Positions 44,462 to 45,001 of a DNA stretch of 45,001 bases are shown piece after piece. Within the stretch, counting starts at the first letter, position 1; every line of letters begins with the position of its first letter. Origin of the DNA: Pseudoalteromonas sp. H71. GTDB taxonomy: Bacteria > Pseudomonadota > Gammaproteobacteria > Enterobacterales > Alteromonadaceae. The stretch is taken from assembly GCF_001468485.1 (NCBI RefSeq), contig NZ_LODI01000006.1, forward strand, positions 53,039 to 98,039, written 5' to 3'. A model generated the notes under the pieces. It had not been told where the DNA came from. It made no database searches and saw nothing but the letters and a program-made list of their open reading frames with translations. The position numbers and the translations under genes are program-made.

Positions 44462-45001
44462 ATTGAAGCCTTTGTTATTTTTATATTAGGCATACTCTTA
44501 AAACGTAGTACGCACGATTAAATTTTAATTAGCTTAAATCAATAACTATTAAGAGTCGATGATAGATATAAGGAACGTGTTGAAATCTAAATTAGAGCAT
44601 CTAAAACAGGCGCTCTATTTTTAATACCATACACGTTATTACCTTGCTGCATTTAGTCCAATTGAGAAATATGGAGTTAACTAGGGCAATACTCTACATC
44701 TAATTATGTTATGTATTTAGTAGTTATGATGAAATAGATGAGCGAATATGGCTTGGTTTAATCTATCTACTTTAGTCCAAACAGCCAAAGACCCATCACA
44801 TTGTTGTAACGGGTTTTTCTTATTTGGAGCTTTGCAATGCCATAGGGCTCACCGCGTTGGAAGGTCACAGTGGAATGGGGTACTATCATGGCCAATCCAT
44901 TCGATAGCCAAAACACTTTTCACAAAGAGACGCTGCGCTTTAGAGAGAGAAATGCTTAATTTTACTTTTCTATAGACGTAAAAAAGCCCGGCTCTTTCGA
45001 A
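44462..45001. other. Unexplained 540-base region with two hairpins
   Basis: I find no confident gene. Two terminator-like hairpins point along the plus strand: TAGAGC / GCTCTA then T5 at 44593-44622, and ACCC...GGGT with inner ACA/TGT pairs then T5 at 44785-44812. A 75-codon frame (44748-44975) spans the second hairpin, so it is doubtful. An A6-GCCCGG at 44980-44991 looks like the first arm of a terminator whose rest lies outside the window. Confidence 0.4.

Noticed and set aside
44748..44975. 75-codon frame near the right end
   Set aside because: No ribosome binding site, spans a terminator-like hairpin, composition unlike neighbouring proteins, and no recognisable family.
1..45001. CRISPR arrays, tRNA, rRNA, transposases, prophage or toxin-antitoxin genes
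   Set aside because: I looked for regular spaced repeats, T-loop motifs, transposase signatures and paired small genes and saw none that hold up.

Overview
The window reads as ordinary chromosome from a marine gammaproteobacterium of the order Alteromonadales, most likely Pseudoalteromonas. The evidence is AT-rich DNA, the protein sequences of SecA, PolA, HemN and IlvGMDA, a YihI-HemN-EngB-PolA neighbourhood shared with Escherichia coli, and a set of c-type cytochromes. I found no phage, transposase, CRISPR array, tRNA or rRNA. Most of the less obvious biology sits in the gaps between genes: RNA genes, attenuation and regulatory sites.

Layout. 1-900 is the 3' part of hutH, followed by a convergent NAD(P)-binding protein. 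1.9-6.4 kb holds secA with a structured leader, mutT and a small-molecule kinase. 6.4-10.7 kb on the minus strand holds an M13 lipoprotein peptidase, dciA (helicase loader) and pmbA/tldE. 10.8-12.8 kb holds darP/yjgA and hemN; hemN has an FNR-type site at the class II activation distance from its promoter. 13.0-15.5 kb on the minus strand holds a DUF2489 protein, yihI, a CsrB/CsrC-like RNA gene and cytochrome c4. 15.8-20.8 kb holds engB, a DUF1285 protein, a YceI-like protein, a second small RNA locus and polA. 21.4-25.4 kb holds elbB, cytochrome c5 and a GAF-GAF-GGDEF protein with a decayed EAL domain. 25.4-30.4 kb holds rep, ubiK, an SDR protein, carbonic anhydrase and a methyltransferase. 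30.5-37.3 kb holds a truncated NMT1-type sensory protein and the ilvLGMDA operon with a complete attenuator. 37.7-44.5 kb holds a TraB/GumN protein, a small membrane protein, a hybrid histidine kinase, fatty acid cis/trans isomerase with an overlapping unknown gene, and a VOC protein. The last 540 bases are unexplained.

The most interesting result is a pair of non-coding RNA genes. At 14341-14646 (minus) an RNA of about 300 nt carries nine GGA motifs and a strong terminator between engB and yihI, which is where E. coli keeps csrC. At 17787-17899 (minus) an RNA of about 113 nt with its own promoter and an 11-bp terminator stem lies just downstream of polA, which is where E. coli keeps spf (Spot 42). 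Neither resembles its E. coli counterpart closely by eye, so gene order and architecture are conserved better than sequence. Other regulatory structure includes the ilv attenuator with ten consecutive branched-chain codons, two DnaA boxes upstream of polA, and an FNR-like site in front of cytochrome c5.
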